64,000 nt of DNA from Bacillaceae bacterium (GTDB taxonomy: Bacteria > Bacillota > Bacilli > Bacillales > Alkalibacillaceae): positions 682,001 through 746,000 of the forward strand of contig JACDOD010000001.1 of the NCBI GenBank assembly GCA_017656265.1. Reading direction: 5' to 3'. Both the position numbers and the translations under genes were made by a program. Below, in pieces: positions 1 to 8,535 of the stretch (position 1 is its first letter; every line of letters starts with the position of its first letter). The notes beneath the pieces were generated by a model that was given only the letters and a program-made list of their open reading frames with translations, was not told the origin of the DNA and ran no database searches.

Positions 1-1
1 T

Positions 2-403
2 GACTTTCCATTCCTGGATTTTAACCTCATGAGCAGCAATAACAAAACTGGTTCTGCTGTTCAATCAAAGAAAACATCAGATCAGTCATCTTTCAGACCT
101 GCAATGAAATATGCTGCATCTAATATGCCATTTAATAAGCCTAATATTGAAGAAGTAAATGGTCTTCAAAATCATAAAGCTTCATGGGTTTTGCCTCCTC
201 CTTCCAATCAATCAGACAACTGTGATCAATCTGATAAGAATCTGCACATTGATCATACTACCCCAGACCAAGAAAAGGATGTACATGTCCCAATAATAAA
301 ACCAGAACGAAAGCCTCAACCACCTAAACTTCATGCACAGGCAACCAGTATTAACGGAAATTCTCAAGTTAAAGACAGCGGGACATTTTCCACTAATCAA
401 TGA
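2..403 (+). CDS. C-terminal part of an unknown hydrophilic protein (5' end outside window)
   Basis: The reading frame is open from the first bases of the window to the stop at 401-403. The first ATG (29) has no ribosome binding site, so the gene most likely starts upstream of the window. The visible part is about 133 residues, rich in Ser, Asn, Gln, Lys and Pro, with no predicted membrane segment, cysteine cluster or recognisable motif. It looks like a disordered tail of a larger protein. It ends just before a hairpin shared with the convergent MBL gene. I do not recognise the family. Confidence 0.45.
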   Translation, partial: DFPFLDFNLMSSNNKTGSAVQSKKTSDQSSFRPAMKYAASNMPFNKPNIEEVNGLQNHKASWVLPPPSNQSDNCDQSDKNLHIDHTTPDQEKDVHVPIIKPERKPQPPKLHAQATSINGNSQVKDSGTFSTNQ

Positions 404-426
404 AAAATATTGCAGTCTTTGCTGAA

Positions 427-473
427 AAACCCAGTCAAGAGCAGTGGCTTCATGACTGGGTTTGAAATTTGTC
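427..473. terminator. Bidirectional intrinsic terminator between convergent genes
   Basis: An 11-bp perfect stem (AAACCCAGTCA, 427-437, with TGACTGGGTTT, 463-473) lies between the convergent stops at 403 and 486. It has A-rich and T-rich flanks, so it can end transcription from both sides. Confidence 0.7.
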
Positions 474-485
474 TGTCCAAATTAT

Positions 486-1619
486 TTAACTGGTATGGTG
501 AACAGCACAGCGGTTTGGACCAATTTCTAATTCTGTTTCCTTTTCTGGAGATACCTCCAGTTCACCACGGTTAATGGCTACAATATCTTCAAAGTTAGGA
601 GGTGTTTCGGATTTGGCTGATCCTGCAATGTACTCAATGAAGTCGTCTTCATTTTTGCTGACCATGATTTCATTCTGACGGCGGATTTCTCCCAGGGTTT
701 CACCGATATATCCGTTTTCATTAATTTCATGGTCAAAATCAGCATAGTGTGCCGGAAGAACTAATACATCATCAGCAATTTGGGATACTTTATTGTAAAT
801 GGTATCATACAGATCCCGTGCCCATTCCCGTACTTTTCCTCCGAGGTCCGGGCGTCCAATACCGCTGACAAAGATCGTATCTCCTGAGAATAGCAGCTTA
901 TCATTAACAAAGAAAGATACACTCCCTGGCGTATGTCCAGGAGTTTTTAGTGCGATAACTTCCAGTTTAATTTTGGCAAATTCAATTGTTTCATGCTCTT
1001 CCAGGGCTTCGTGTTCATACTTAGCTCCTTCACTTTTCATCAAATAATACTTGGCTCCTGTTTTCTCACGAAGTTCAGGCCCCCCGGAAATATGGTCTGC
1101 ATGTAGATGGGAATCCACTACATGGGTAATTTTCACATTTTCCTTTTCAGCATCCTGTATATATTTGTCCACAAAGCGGCTCGGGTCAACGATCAGTGCA
1201 TCTTCACCTGATACAACCATGTAGGAAAGGCATCCTTTACCTACACGGATGTATTGATACACTTTAATCTCCTCATCACGATAAACCTCGATGCGATATA
1301 AATACTCACTCCACGCTTTCATGCCGCCTTTCAGGTACATAACATCCAGACCTTCTTCATCCAGCATTTCCGCAACCATTTTTGAAGAGCCTTCCTTCGC
1401 ACATACGACGATAATCTCATTATCCGAAGGGATCCGGTCAACAATATTTCCCACACCGTCAATCAAGTCAAAATATGGTACATTTAAGTGCTCAATGTTT
1501 GACCCTTCAATTTTCCAGTCATTAAAGTCTGATTCATTACGGACATCCAGAATGAAAATGTTACCTTTTTTTAGAACTCGGTCCAATACTTCTGCACTGG
1601 TTATTGGTTTTGGTGCCAT
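486..1619 (-). CDS. Rhodanese / metallo-beta-lactamase fusion, persulfide dioxygenase-like
   Basis: This 377-aa protein probably oxidises or transfers persulfide sulfur in the cytoplasm. An N-terminal rhodanese-like domain (about residues 5-108) carries Cys73 in a CAKEGSS loop. An MBL-fold domain (about 118-320) follows with the HLHADH metal motif at 171-176, His229 in GHTPGS, Asp247 in SGDT and His291 in PAH, the ligand set of ETHE1/CstB-type persulfide dioxygenases. The start at 1619 is preferred because AAAGGAGGA lies just upstream; a longer frame to 1643 would cover that site. The gene is divergent from the TusA-rhodanese gene, a B. subtilis yrkH/yrkF-like or CstB/CstA-like pairing. The domain order (rhodanese first) differs from S. 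aureus CstB. The fold is sure, the exact reaction inferred. Confidence 0.85.
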   Translation of the reverse strand: MAPKPITSAEVLDRVLKKGNIFILDVRNESDFNDWKIEGSNIEHLNVPYFDLIDGVGNIVDRIPSDNEIIVVCAKEGSSKMVAEMLDEEGLDVMYLKGGMKAWSEYLYRIEVYRDEEIKVYQYIRVGKGCLSYMVVSGEDALIVDPSRFVDKYIQDAEKENVKITHVVDSHLHADHISGGPELREKTGAKYYLMKSEGAKYEHEALEEHETIEFAKIKLEVIALKTPGHTPGSVSFFVNDKLLFSGDTIFVSGIGRPDLGGKVREWARDLYDTIYNKVSQIADDVLVLPAHYADFDHEINENGYIGETLGEIRRQNEIMVSKNEDDFIEYIAGSAKSETPPNFEDIVAINRGELEVSPEKETELEIGPNRCAVHHTS

Positions 1620-1800
1620 GATTCTTTTCCTCCTTTCTTTCATTAATTTCTGTTCATTTAGGTTGTTCTATTCTTTGAAGTTACAACAGAATATTCCGTT
1701 TTATGGAAATGTTATTTTTCTGCATACAATACATACCATTATTAAATTCCGCATGGTTTGAAAAAAATGAAAAATAATATTGATGAAAGGAGGGTCTGTT

Positions 1801-2373
1801 TTGCAGGTAACAGTTAACAAAGTAGTGGACTGTAAAGGACTAACGTGTCCAATGCCAATCATACGCACTAAAAAAGAAATCAATGATTTAGAGCCAGGAG
1901 AAGTGATGGAAATCCAGGCAACAGACAAAGAGTCCATCGCTGATTTGAAAGCCTGGTCTGAAAGCACGGGCCACGAATATATCGGTTCAACGCAAGACGG
2001 AGAAATTATCAAACATTATATCCGAAAAGTAAGCAAAGAGGAAGAAAAACAAGAACAGAAGCACGAAGACGTGATCAGCCTGGATGAATTGCTTCAATAT
2101 ATTGAAGGGGAAGAAAAAGTGACCGTTCTAGACGTTCGGGAGCCAGCTGAATATGCATTTGGCCACATTCCCGGAGCCATTAATATCCCGCTAGGTGAAC
2201 TGGAAAAGCGATTTGAGGAATTGAATAAGGAGGAACCGATCCATGTCATTTGCCGAACAGGAAATCGGAGTGACCTGGCTGCACAAAAATTGGCTGGAAA
2301 AGGGTTTTCTCATGTAAAAAACGTTATTCCAGGCATGAATGACTGGAAAGGTCCAACCGAAAAAACAGAATAA
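1801..2373 (+). CDS. TusA-rhodanese fusion sulfurtransferase
   Basis: A 190-aa two-domain sulfur carrier. The TusA-like domain (about 5-78) has the CPMP motif with Cys16. A charged linker (78-92) leads to a rhodanese domain (about 93-187) with DVREPAEY and catalytic Cys151 in CRTGNRS. Both cysteines are present, so persulfide could pass between the domains. The start is TTG 1801, six bases after AAAGGAGGG; the upstream TTG/ATG codons lie inside or before that site. It is transcribed with the DsrE-like gene 13 bases downstream. It resembles B. subtilis YrkF and the TusA/rhodanese parts of staphylococcal CstA. A close paralog lies at 12184-12741. Confidence 0.88.
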   Translation: MQVTVNKVVDCKGLTCPMPIIRTKKEINDLEPGEVMEIQATDKESIADLKAWSESTGHEYIGSTQDGEIIKHYIRKVSKEEEKQEQKHEDVISLDELLQYIEGEEKVTVLDVREPAEYAFGHIPGAINIPLGELEKRFEELNKEEPIHVICRTGNRSDLAAQKLAGKGFSHVKNVIPGMNDWKGPTEKTE

Positions 2374-2386
2374 GGAGGAAAAGACC

Positions 2387-2779
2387 ATGACCAAAGTAGC
2401 CATCATTGCATCAAATGGGGGATTATTTGATGCCTATAAAGTATTCAATATTGCCACAGCTGCCGCATCCATCGATGCTGAAGTTGGAATTTTCTTTACT
2501 TTTGAGGGATTAAATTTAATTCACAAAGAAGCTCATAAAAATTTGCCGATGCCACAAGGGGCTGAACATTTTCAGGAAGGATTCCAGAAAGCAAACGTCC
2601 CTCCTATTGAAGAACTCGTCAGCATGGCAAATGAAATGGACGTAAAAATGACAGCCTGCCAGATGACCATGGATGTGATGAATCTGGAAAAAGATCAATT
2701 CGTGGATGGGGTCGATGTAGGCGGTGCTGCCACATTCTTAAATTTCGCGAGAGATGCGAATATAACACTGACCTTCTGA
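2387..2779 (+). CDS. DsrE/DsrF-like sulfur-trafficking protein
   Basis: A 130-aa protein of the DsrE/DsrF/DrsH-like superfamily, whose members accept or pass protein-bound sulfane sulfur. It shows the IIASNGG beta-alpha start, a GLNLIHKEA segment and a single well-placed cysteine, Cys91 (ACQMTMD), the expected sulfur-carrying residue. The ATG at 2387 follows AAGGAGGAAA; upstream in-frame codons overlap the previous gene and are rejected. With the TusA-rhodanese gene it supplies in separate parts the three domains fused in S. aureus CstA. The paralog at 14027-14416 is about the same length and keeps the cysteine. Confidence 0.85.
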   Translation: MTKVAIIASNGGLFDAYKVFNIATAAASIDAEVGIFFTFEGLNLIHKEAHKNLPMPQGAEHFQEGFQKANVPPIEELVSMANEMDVKMTACQMTMDVMNLEKDQFVDGVDVGGAATFLNFARDANITLTF

Positions 2780-2875
2780 TTAGAACACAAACCTCAAAAC
2801 TGCTTTGGACTGATAAACACTTGCTAATTCCTTTTTTATGGTGTAAGGTAAAAAGTGAAAAGTAAATAGCGGATT

Positions 2876-2976
2876 TTCTTTCCACTAGGGGTGCGCTGTT
2901 TATGGCGCTGAGAGAGACATATGTCTCAACCCTTACAACCTGATCTAGTTCGTACTAGCGTAGGGAAGTGGAAGGG
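2876..2976 (+). promoter_or_regulatory. TPP (THI-box) riboswitch aptamer
   Basis: The classic THI elements are all present in order: GGGGTGC, GCTGAGA, ACCCTT, ACCTGATCT and ACTAGCGTAGGGAA. P1 forms between TTTCCACT (2879-2886) and AGTGGAA (2967-2973). Aptamer bases 2964-2971 (GGAAGTGG) are identical to the 3' arm of the downstream terminator, so without TPP they can pair with the terminator 5' arm and let transcription continue into tenA. TPP stabilises P1, frees the terminator and shuts the operon off. Confidence 0.95.
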
Positions 2977-3026
2977 TTCGGATATACGTGTTCGTTTTAT
3001 TTATAGTTAAACGCGAACATTTCCTG

Positions 3027-3057
3027 AACCACTTCCATGGAGGAAGTGGTTTTTTTA
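3027..3057 (+). terminator. TPP-controlled terminator of the thiamine operon
   Basis: CCACTTCC (3029-3036) pairs with GGAAGTGG (3042-3049) over a five-base loop, extended by A/T pairs and followed by a run of seven T. It is the expression platform of the TPP riboswitch. Its 5' arm can instead pair with aptamer bases 2964-2971. Confidence 0.88.
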
Positions 3058-3168
3058 TTGACCCGTATCTCCTTACAATGCCTTTTCATTTCCCTTTTCC
3101 TCTACTACCCCGAAATTCTGGAAAGAAATCCTGACAGTGGAACAATCTCATTTGAAGGAGTTGGTCTT

Positions 3169-3879
3169 ATGACATTTGCCCAACAATTGAAAGATGCAGC
3201 CACATCCTATTGGGAAAACAGTTTTCGTCATCCATTTGTAACAGGAATTGCGGATGGAAGCTTGCCCCTGGAAAAATTCCGCTACTATGTTTTACAGGAT
3301 TCTTACTATTTAAGCCAGTTTGCCAGAGTGCAGTCTCTGGGCGCAGCAAAAAGCAATGATTTTCATACGACATACCGGATGGCTCAGCATGCCAGCGGAA
3401 CCTATCAGGCAGAGCTCAAACTTCATGAAAAATTTTCAAAACTACTGAACATTACGGAAGAAGAGAAAAAAGCCTTTAAACCATCTCCTACTGCCTATGC
3501 GTATACCTCCCATTTATATCGCGCAGCCTATCATGGACAACTGGGAGAAATCATCGCTTCTATTCTTCCATGTTACTGGCTTTATTATGATATCGGAATT
3601 CATTTTAAAGGAGCAGTTCCAGATGAACCGATATATCAGGAGTGGATTCAGGCTTATGGTGCTGAGTGGTTTAAAGATCTGGTGGAAGAACAGATTGACC
3701 GGTTAAATTCGATCGCTGAAGATGCAAGTGAACAAGAACTGAAACGTATGACAGAACACTTTATCATCAGCAGTTATTATGAACTTCAATTCTGGGAAAT
3801 GGCCTACACACTGGAAGATTGGGGAATTCCCTCCCGTTTGCACCCTGTAATGACTGGAAATGAGGGTGATCCATCATGA
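3169..3879 (+). CDS. tenA: Aminopyrimidine aminohydrolase / thiaminase II (TenA)
   Basis: A 236-aa TenA, the usual length. It hydrolyses amino-HMP released from damaged thiamine, returning HMP to synthesis. Catalytic Cys135 (LPCYW), Glu205 (YYELQFWE) and Asp44 (LQD) fall at the positions known from B. subtilis TenA. The start at 3169 follows AAGGAG; an in-frame opening from 3037 would overlap the riboswitch terminator and is rejected. It is the first gene of the operon, under the TPP riboswitch, and overlaps thiG by four bases (ATGA). Confidence 0.95.
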   Translation: MTFAQQLKDAATSYWENSFRHPFVTGIADGSLPLEKFRYYVLQDSYYLSQFARVQSLGAAKSNDFHTTYRMAQHASGTYQAELKLHEKFSKLLNITEEEKKAFKPSPTAYAYTSHLYRAAYHGQLGEIIASILPCYWLYYDIGIHFKGAVPDEPIYQEWIQAYGAEWFKDLVEEQIDRLNSIAEDASEQELKRMTEHFIISSYYELQFWEMAYTLEDWGIPSRLHPVMTGNEGDPS

Positions 3880-4646
3880 AGGAACAATGGACAATCGGAG
3901 GTAAAACTTTAACAAGCCGTCTTTTTTTAGGGACCGGCAAATTTGCTGACCATCAAGACATGAAAGAAGCTATTTTGTCATCTAACACCGAAGTGGTGAC
4001 CGTTGCTCTAAGGCGAGTAAACCTGAAGGAAGATGATCATTACATTTTGAACGATATTCCCGATCATATTCAGCTTATGCCCAATACCTCAGGAGCCAGA
4101 AATGCAGAAGAAGCCATCCGGATTGCCCGGCTCGCAAAAGCCAGCGGTCTCGGTGACTGGGTAAAAGTTGAAGTAATTTCTGATCAGAAATATTTGCTCC
4201 CCGACAATCAAGAAACGATTAAGGCAACGAGGGAACTTGCAAGAGAAGGATTCCAGGTTTTCCCGTATATGAGCCCTGATCTGATGGCGGGAAAAGCATT
4301 GCAGGAAGCTGGAGCTGCTGCAGTTATGCCCCTCGGTGCTCCTATCGGCTCCAACCGCGGGATTCGCATGAAAGAAATCATTCAGATCATGATCCATGAA
4401 TTAGAGGTTCCCATTATTGTGGATGCTGGAATCGGCAAACCTTCAGATGCAGCAGAGGCTATGGAAATGGGAGCGGACGCGGTACTTGTGAATACGGCTA
4501 TTGCTACCGCCAACAATCCTGTTCAGATGGCAAAAGCATTTCATGAAGCTGTTCTGGCAGGACGACGGGGTTATAAAGCAGGCCTTGGTCCCACATCCAA
4601 TCAGGCTCATGCATCTTCACCCCTTACCGGATTTTTGCATTCATAA
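3876..4646 (+). CDS. thiG: Thiazole synthase ThiG
   Basis: A 256-aa TIM-barrel enzyme that forms the thiazole phosphate from deoxyxylulose 5-phosphate, dehydroglycine and ThiS thiocarboxylate. The Schiff-base lysine is Lys97 (DWVKVEV). The phosphate-binding ends ([29 protein letters not shown]) are intact. The start codon overlaps the tenA stop, which suggests translational coupling. ThiG normally works in a complex with ThiH or beside ThiO, and thiH follows directly. Confidence 0.96.
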   Translation: MKEQWTIGGKTLTSRLFLGTGKFADHQDMKEAILSSNTEVVTVALRRVNLKEDDHYILNDIPDHIQLMPNTSGARNAEEAIRIARLAKASGLGDWVKVEVISDQKYLLPDNQETIKATRELAREGFQVFPYMSPDLMAGKALQEAGAAAVMPLGAPIGSNRGIRMKEIIQIMIHELEVPIIVDAGIGKPSDAAEAMEMGADAVLVNTAIATANNPVQMAKAFHEAVLAGRRGYKAGLGPTSNQAHASSPLTGFLHS

Positions 4647-4706
4647 ATAATGAAGCGGTTATGGGTTAGTGGTATAGAACTGCTCTCTGATAAAGGAGGT
4701 TTTTTC

Positions 4707-5819
4707 TTGAGTTTCTATGACGAATATATAAGTCTAAAAACCATTCCCTTTCAAGAGTTTTTTGATCAAATCACCCCTGAACATGTCTGGCATGTACTTA
4801 ACAAAACCGATCCCTTGACGAATGAAGAGTTTTTAATTCTTCTGTCTCCGAAAGCTGAACACTTTCTGGAAGAAATGGCTCAAAAAGCCCATCAATTAAC
4901 GGTGCAGCATTTTGGGAGAACCATGCAATTGTTTCTGCCCCTTTATCTGACGGACTATTGCGTTAATAAGTGCAAGTATTGCAGCTTTAGTTTTGACCAT
5001 GTATTTCCCCGGACGAAATTAACACTGGATGAAATCGAGAAAGAAGCAAAAGTCATTAAGAAAAAGGGAATTGAACATATTATCCTGCTTACCGGAGAGT
5101 CACGCATCCATTCATCCGTTGGGTATTTAAAAGAGGCAGCCGAAATTCTGAAAAACTATTTTTCTTCTATTTCTTTAGAAGTTCAGCCATTAAAGACCGA
5201 GGAATACAGAGTATTAATTGAAGCTGGGATTGATGGATTAACGGTTTATCAGGAAGTGTACAACGAAGACATTTATAAAGATATACATGTAAAGGGACCA
5301 AAAAGGAATTACCGGTTTCGGCTCGACACACCTGAACGGGGCTGCCGGGCCGGTATGCGAAGTGTCAATATCGGGGCTCTTCTCGGGCTGGATGACTGGC
5401 GAAAAGAAGTGTTTTTTACCGGAATGCATGCAAAATACTTGCAGGACAACTATCTGGACACAGAAATCAGTGTATCATTCCCCCGGCTGAAACCCCACCT
5501 GGGAAGTTTTCAGCCCAATGTTCATGTAACAGACATAGATTTAGTTCAGGCCATGCTTGCCTATCGGTTATTCATGCCAAGATCGGGGATTACCATTTCA
5601 ACAAGAGAAGCTCCGGAACTGAGGAATCACCTTATCCCCCTTGGTGTAACTAAAATGTCAGCGGAATCTTCCACAACCGTAGGCGGATATTCGAAATCTC
5701 ATACAGGTGAAAATAGTCAATTTGAATTGTCTGATCATCGCACAGTGGAAGAAATAAAACAAGTTCTGAGAGACAAAGGCTATCACCCGGTAATGAAGGA
5801 CTGGGAAATACTCATATAA
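4707..5819 (+). CDS. thiH: Radical SAM 2-iminoacetate synthase (tyrosine lyase) ThiH
   Basis: A 370-aa ThiH, the family's normal length. It cleaves tyrosine to dehydroglycine and p-cresol with a [4Fe-4S] cluster and SAM. The cluster motif is CVNKCKYC (Cys85, 89, 92). TTG 4707 is chosen because AAAGGAGG lies just upstream; an ATG at 4650 has no ribosome binding site. B. subtilis and many relatives make dehydroglycine with the oxygen-using glycine oxidase ThiO instead. A ThiH in this Bacillaceae-like operon implies thiazole synthesis at low oxygen. No thiO is seen in the window. Confidence 0.93.
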   Translation: MSFYDEYISLKTIPFQEFFDQITPEHVWHVLNKTDPLTNEEFLILLSPKAEHFLEEMAQKAHQLTVQHFGRTMQLFLPLYLTDYCVNKCKYCSFSFDHVFPRTKLTLDEIEKEAKVIKKKGIEHIILLTGESRIHSSVGYLKEAAEILKNYFSSISLEVQPLKTEEYRVLIEAGIDGLTVYQEVYNEDIYKDIHVKGPKRNYRFRLDTPERGCRAGMRSVNIGALLGLDDWRKEVFFTGMHAKYLQDNYLDTEISVSFPRLKPHLGSFQPNVHVTDIDLVQAMLAYRLFMPRSGITISTREAPELRNHLIPLGVTKMSAESSTTVGGYSKSHTGENSQFELSDHRTVEEIKQVLRDKGYHPVMKDWEILI

Positions 5820-5831
5820 GGAGAACTATCT

Positions 5832-6473
5832 ATGTCAAGGGGAATTCACCTAATATCCAATGGAAAATGGGAAACGGAGGATTTTATTTCACTGCTCATA
5901 GATATTCATCCATATATCCATTACGTTCATATACGGGAAAAACAAAAAACTCCCAGAGCGTTATTTCAAATGATTGCCCGTTTAATTGAACATGGTGTGC
6001 CGAAAAGCAAAATCATCATAAACGACAGGGCTGATCTGGCTGCATTATTTTCTGTCAAAGGGGTTCATCTGGGAGAACAATCTCCGCCTGTTCAGGCTGT
6101 GAAAAAACGTTTTCCGGACTTTACTCTGGGGCGTTCGGTTCATGACCTTTCAGGCGCTCAATCAGCTTCACAATACGGAGCAGATTTCTTAATATTCGGC
6201 CATGTATATCCTACCAGTAGCAAACCCGGTCAAAAGGCAAAAGGGATCTATATTCTAAAAGAAATCGTTGAACATGTATCTGTTCCGGTCATCCCAATCG
6301 GCGGTATTCAGCCAAAACATATTCCAGCCATTTATCAGACTGGTGCTGATGGATTCGCCGTTATGTCCGGGATTCTGGATGCAAGGAACCCCAGAAAAGC
6401 GGCAAGGGATTATTTTGAAACCTATCAAAATCATTTTGTTCAGGGAGGAATCAGTGATGAATCTTGTCATTAA
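5832..6473 (+). CDS. tenI: Thiazole tautomerase TenI
   Basis: A 213-aa TIM-barrel protein of the ThiE/TenI family. TenI aromatises the ThiG product to the carboxylated thiazole phosphate. Visible elements include YVHIREK, INDRADLA, GVHLGEQ, GHVYPTSSK and a phosphate loop IPIGGIQP. It differs from the true ThiE further down the operon (8532-9182). The ATG at 5832 follows AAGGAGA; the end overlaps thiS by 17 bases. TenI is favoured because ThiE is separately encoded and the gene sits among thiazole-branch genes. Confidence 0.85.
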   Translation: MSRGIHLISNGKWETEDFISLLIDIHPYIHYVHIREKQKTPRALFQMIARLIEHGVPKSKIIINDRADLAALFSVKGVHLGEQSPPVQAVKKRFPDFTLGRSVHDLSGAQSASQYGADFLIFGHVYPTSSKPGQKAKGIYILKEIVEHVSVPVIPIGGIQPKHIPAIYQTGADGFAVMSGILDARNPRKAARDYFETYQNHFVQGGISDESCH

Positions 6474-6660
6474 TGGACAGCAGAAATCTGTGTCAGAACA
6501 TATTCGAACCATTGAAGAACTGATGAACGAACTGAAGCTTAACCCCCAGCTAGTGATTGTGGAACAGAACGGCCAGGTTATCGATAAACAGAGTTATTCC
6601 GTCGCACCAGTAAACGAAGGTGATCAGCTGGAACTGGTCAAATTTGTCGGGGGTGGATGA
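6457..6660 (+). CDS. thiS: Sulfur carrier protein ThiS
   Basis: A 67-aa ubiquitin-like protein ending in Gly-Gly (VGGG), the tail that is adenylated by ThiF and converted to a thiocarboxylate. The ATG at 6457 is preceded by GGGAGGA. The frame continues upstream into tenI, but that would give an overlong protein. It overlaps the 3' end of tenI and is followed by thiF after one base, so the three genes are tightly coupled. Confidence 0.95.
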   Translation: MNLVINGQQKSVSEHIRTIEELMNELKLNPQLVIVEQNGQVIDKQSYSVAPVNEGDQLELVKFVGGG

Positions 6661-6661
6661 T

Positions 6662-7705
6662 GTGCATGAGCCCAATTACGATAGCTTCAAGCGGTACTCC
6701 CGGCAGATATTGTTCCAGCCAATCGGCAAAAATGGGCAGGAAAAATTAAAAGAAAAGCATGTGCTGATCATCGGTGCAGGGGCGCTTGGTTCAGGATGTG
6801 CTGAAATACTTGCCCGTTCAGGAGTCGGAACATTAACCATTGCTGACAGGGACTACGTTGAAGAGAGCAACCTGCAGCGTCAGCAATTATATACAGAAGA
6901 GGATGCGTCCACATCCCTTCCTAAAGCTTATGCCGCGGAACAACGGCTGAAACAAATCAACCAATCCATAGAGATCTCGGGGCTGGTCACAGATGTAACA
7001 CCGGAAGTTTTGGAGCGCTTTTCAGATGTGGATCTTATCATTGATGCTACCGACAATTTTGATACCCGATTAAGCATCAACGACTTCTGTCAGAAACAAA
7101 ACATTCCGTGGATTTATGGAGCATGTCTTGGCAGTTATGGGATTTCTTATAATTTTATTCCCGGAAAAACTCCTTGCATGTCCTGCTTGCTTGAACAAAT
7201 TCCTTTAACGGGAGCTACCTGTGATTCAGAGGGAATCATTGCACCAGCTGTTCAAATGGTCACGTCTATTCAGACGGCAGAAGCCTTAAAAATTTTAACA
7301 GAAAACTGGGATTCATTACGAACAACCCTTTTATCTTTTGATCTCTGGAACAATGAACGGAGCGAAATTGATGTATCTGTGTTAAAAACAGATTCCTGCT
7401 TAAGCTGTGGTGCTAACCCTGACTTCCCGTACCTTAAATACCAGCATCAGACAAAAGCGGCGGTATTATGTGGACGAAATACCGTTCAAATCCGGCCAGG
7501 CTCCCCTCATCAAGCAGATTTGTCCCACTGGGAATCTGTTTTTCAGGGTCTTGGCTATAACACCAGAAGGAATTCCTATTTATTATCTGTTTCTCTGGAA
7601 AAACCGTATCGTTTGGTTTGTTTTCTGGACGGCCGTGTTTTCATTCATGGAACGAACGACATTCAAAAAGCAAAAAGTATCTATTACCGTTTTTTTGGAT
7701 CTTAA
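6662..7705 (+). CDS. thiF: ThiS adenylyltransferase ThiF (MoeB/HesA family)
   Basis: A 347-aa E1-like enzyme that adenylates the ThiS C-terminus. It has the nucleotide loop GAGALGSG (about 38-45), DATDNFDTR, an ATCDSEG segment with the conserved cysteine, and two CxxC zinc pairs (CMSC, CLSC). An extra C-terminal stretch of about 90 residues follows the last zinc pair. GTG 6662 is chosen: it directly follows the thiS stop and has a GGGGTGG site. Sulfur must reach the ThiS acyl-adenylate from a persulfide donor; the flanking rhodanese/TusA genes are plausible donors. Confidence 0.93.
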   Translation: MHEPNYDSFKRYSRQILFQPIGKNGQEKLKEKHVLIIGAGALGSGCAEILARSGVGTLTIADRDYVEESNLQRQQLYTEEDASTSLPKAYAAEQRLKQINQSIEISGLVTDVTPEVLERFSDVDLIIDATDNFDTRLSINDFCQKQNIPWIYGACLGSYGISYNFIPGKTPCMSCLLEQIPLTGATCDSEGIIAPAVQMVTSIQTAEALKILTENWDSLRTTLLSFDLWNNERSEIDVSVLKTDSCLSCGANPDFPYLKYQHQTKAAVLCGRNTVQIRPGSPHQADLSHWESVFQGLGYNTRRNSYLLSVSLEKPYRLVCFLDGRVFIHGTNDIQKAKSIYYRFFGS

Positions 7706-7725
7706 AAACAGAAAGGAGTTTTACC

Positions 7726-8535
7726 ATGATAGCGAAAGCTCTGACCATTGCCGGGTCTGACAGCGGCGGTGGTGCCGGCATTCAGGCTGACTTAAAAACC
7801 TTTCAGGAGTTAAAAGTGTATGGGATGTCCGTGATCACAGCCCTTACTGCCCAAAATACTCTTGGAGTCCAGGGGGTATTTCCAACCCCCGTTTTAGGTG
7901 TTCGAAAACAGTTAGATTCGATTGCTGAAGATCTGACACCACAGGCCATTAAAACCGGGATGCTGTTTAATGAAGAAATCATTCAAACCGTTTCCGAGAA
8001 AATCAGATCCTTCGGCTGGACCAATATTGTAGTTGATCCAGTGATGATTGCAAAAGGCGGATCCCCCCTTCTGCAGGAAGATGCCATCGAATCATTAAAA
8101 AACGATCTCATTCCACTGGCTACGGTCATAACACCTAATATTCCTGAAGCTGAAGTGTTAACTGATATTAAGATTAAGACAGCAGAGGATCGAAAACTGG
8201 CTGCAGAAAAACTAATGGATCTCGGATGCCAGTATGTGGTCATCAAGGGGGGGCATCAGGAAAATGATGAAAAAGCACAGGACTTATTTTTCGATGGACA
8301 TCAATTTCGCTGGATGGACGGAAAGCGGATTCACACCAAAAATACACACGGAACTGGCTGCACCTTCTCAGCCGCTATTACAGCCGAATTGGCCAAAGGC
8401 AAGAGTCCTATCAACGCCATTCAAACTGGAAAATCATTTATCCAGGCAGCCATTGAAAATGAACTAACCATTGGAAGTGGTCACGGGCCCACCAATCACT
8501 GGGCCTATCAAAATAAACGGGTGAAAACACCATGA
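7726..8535 (+). CDS. thiD: Hydroxymethylpyrimidine (phosphate) kinase ThiD
   Basis: A 269-aa ribokinase-fold enzyme that phosphorylates HMP and HMP-P for the pyrimidine branch. It shows the TIAGSDSGGGAGIQAD start, the VVDPVM segment, and the HGTGCTFSAAI anion hole with catalytic aspartate region near the C-terminus. The ATG at 7726 follows GAAAGGAG. The frame open from 7618 lies within thiF. It overlaps thiE by four bases. Confidence 0.95.
   Translation: MIAKALTIAGSDSGGGAGIQADLKTFQELKVYGMSVITALTAQNTLGVQGVFPTPVLGVRKQLDSIAEDLTPQAIKTGMLFNEEIIQTVSEKIRSFGWTNIVVDPVMIAKGGSPLLQEDAIESLKNDLIPLATVITPNIPEAEVLTDIKIKTAEDRKLAAEKLMDLGCQYVVIKGGHQENDEKAQDLFFDGHQFRWMDGKRIHTKNTHGTGCTFSAAITAELAKGKSPINAIQTGKSFIQAAIENELTIGSGHGPTNHWAYQNKRVKTP

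Noticed and set aside
1291-1761. 156-codon frame opposite the MBL-rhodanese gene
   Set aside because: A shadow of the real gene with no family features.
3037-3168. Longer N-terminus of TenA
   Set aside because: It would start in the riboswitch terminator; ATG 3169 gives the family's length and residue numbering.
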